A DNA stretch of 5,996 nucleotides from Clostridiales bacterium (GTDB lineage Bacteria; Bacillota_A; Clostridia; Peptostreptococcales; Anaerovoracaceae). Positions 5,860 to 5,996 of this stretch are shown here, in pieces. Numbering within the stretch: position 1 is the first letter of the stretch; every line of letters starts with the position of its first letter. The position numbers were made by a program, and so were the translations under genes. The notes below the pieces were generated by a model, which ran no database searches, was not told the DNA's origin, and was given only the letters and a program-made list of their open reading frames with translations. The stretch covers positions 1 through 5,996 of the forward strand of contig JAILFI010000205.1 in the NCBI GenBank assembly GCA_024697655.1. The letters run 5' to 3'.

Positions 5860-5886
5860 TGAACTAGTCAAGCGAAAGTAGACAGT
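5860..5886. repeat. Probable terminal inverted repeat of the IS (one copy seen)
   Basis: This stretch begins TGAACTAGTC and runs to ACAGTT, just before an A-rich run. It lies outside the transposase reading frame at the expected position of a terminal repeat. Its partner would be beyond the window, so the extent is inferred. Confidence 0.5.
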
Positions 5887-5897
5887 TAAAAAAAGCA

Positions 5898-5996
5898 CTA
5901 ACCGAAGCCTTGTTCAATTCTGTATTGGACAGGGCTTTTGTATTGCAAGGCATAAGCAGGGCGCTCGTTGTTGTAGTATGTGACATAGTCGGAGAT
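5898..5996 (-). CDS. IS3-family transposase, C-terminal 32 residues (partial)
   Basis: Read leftward, the frame is open from the window edge to a TAG at 5898-5900. It encodes ISDYVTYYNNERPAYALQYK followed by SPVQYRIEQGFG. The pattern YYNxxRPxxxLxxxSPxxYR is the hallmark C terminus of the OrfB integrase-like transposase of IS3-family elements, just after the last catalytic Glu of the DDE triad. The catalytic residues and N-terminal domain lie outside the window, so whether the element is intact cannot be judged. The visible part has no damage. The last codons overlap a strong hairpin (5905-5939). Confidence 0.88.
   Translation of the reverse strand: MSDYVTYYNNERPAYALQYKSPVQYRIEQGFG
5905..5939 (+). 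terminator. Rho-independent terminator facing into the IS
   Basis: In the rightward direction GCCTTGTTCAAT (5907-5918) pairs with ATTGGACAGGGC (5924-5935) at all 12 positions, two of them G-T, around the five-base loop TCTGT. Two flanking A-T pairs extend it, and TTTT follows at 5936-5939. It would stop transcription coming from the acidic membrane protein gene before it crosses the IS. On the opposite strand the hairpin is followed by a seven-T run only after about 14 bases, so it is a weaker terminator for the transposase message. Confidence 0.68.

Larger units (their letters stand above)
5860..5996 (-). mobile_element. End of an IS3-family insertion sequence, truncated by the window edge
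   Basis: The transposase C terminus (5898-5996, minus) identifies an IS3-type element, and its end lies just beyond the stop codon. I place the boundary at the TG of TGAACTAGTCAAGCG (5860), because IS3-family ends usually start with TG and are followed by an imperfect terminal repeat. Only one end is in the window, so neither the matching repeat nor a target duplication can be checked. The boundary may be off by a few bases. Confidence 0.8.

Overview
The window looks like an ordinary chromosomal segment of a GC-rich member of the Bacillota, probably Clostridia. The evidence is a YhaM-type exoribonuclease next to RecD2 and ComFC, Gram-positive-style ribosome binding sites, and vegetative sigma-A promoters. 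No protein here allows a genus-level call. Nearly all of it is transcribed leftward (minus strand). The exception is one rightward gene near the right end, which runs up to an insertion sequence.

Layout from left to right. Positions 1-148 hold no protein gene but contain several short inverted repeats and a minus-strand extended -10 promoter. I read this as a structured small RNA, possibly 6S RNA, cut by the window edge. Positions 177-4178 are a tight three-gene minus-strand operon in the order yhaM, recD2, comFC. The two junctions overlap by 4 and 17 bases. Upstream of it, on the same strand, is a 205-residue protein of unknown function (4278-4895) with a helical, charged N-terminal half and a beta-rich C-terminal half. 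It has its own promoter and a Rho-independent terminator. Positions 4896-5173 are a divergent control region with two opposed promoters and two clear inverted repeats. Gene 5174-5827 (plus) encodes a small three-helix membrane protein with an extremely acidic cytoplasmic tail. From about 5860 to the right edge lies the end of an IS3-family element, with the C-terminal 32 residues of its transposase on the minus strand.

The yhaM-recD2-comFC group joins RNA 3' processing, a DNA helicase for repair, and a phosphoribosyltransferase-fold protein linked to DNA uptake and recombination. The overlaps suggest coordinated translation, but no promoter can be seen directly before yhaM, so expression may depend partly on readthrough from the gene upstream. 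The two proteins flanking the divergent region are unrecognised and could be co-regulated. I see no defence system, CRISPR array, tRNA or rRNA. The points most worth a second look are the left-edge RNA, the palindromes of the divergent region, the acidic membrane protein, and how the IS end interacts with rightward transcription.
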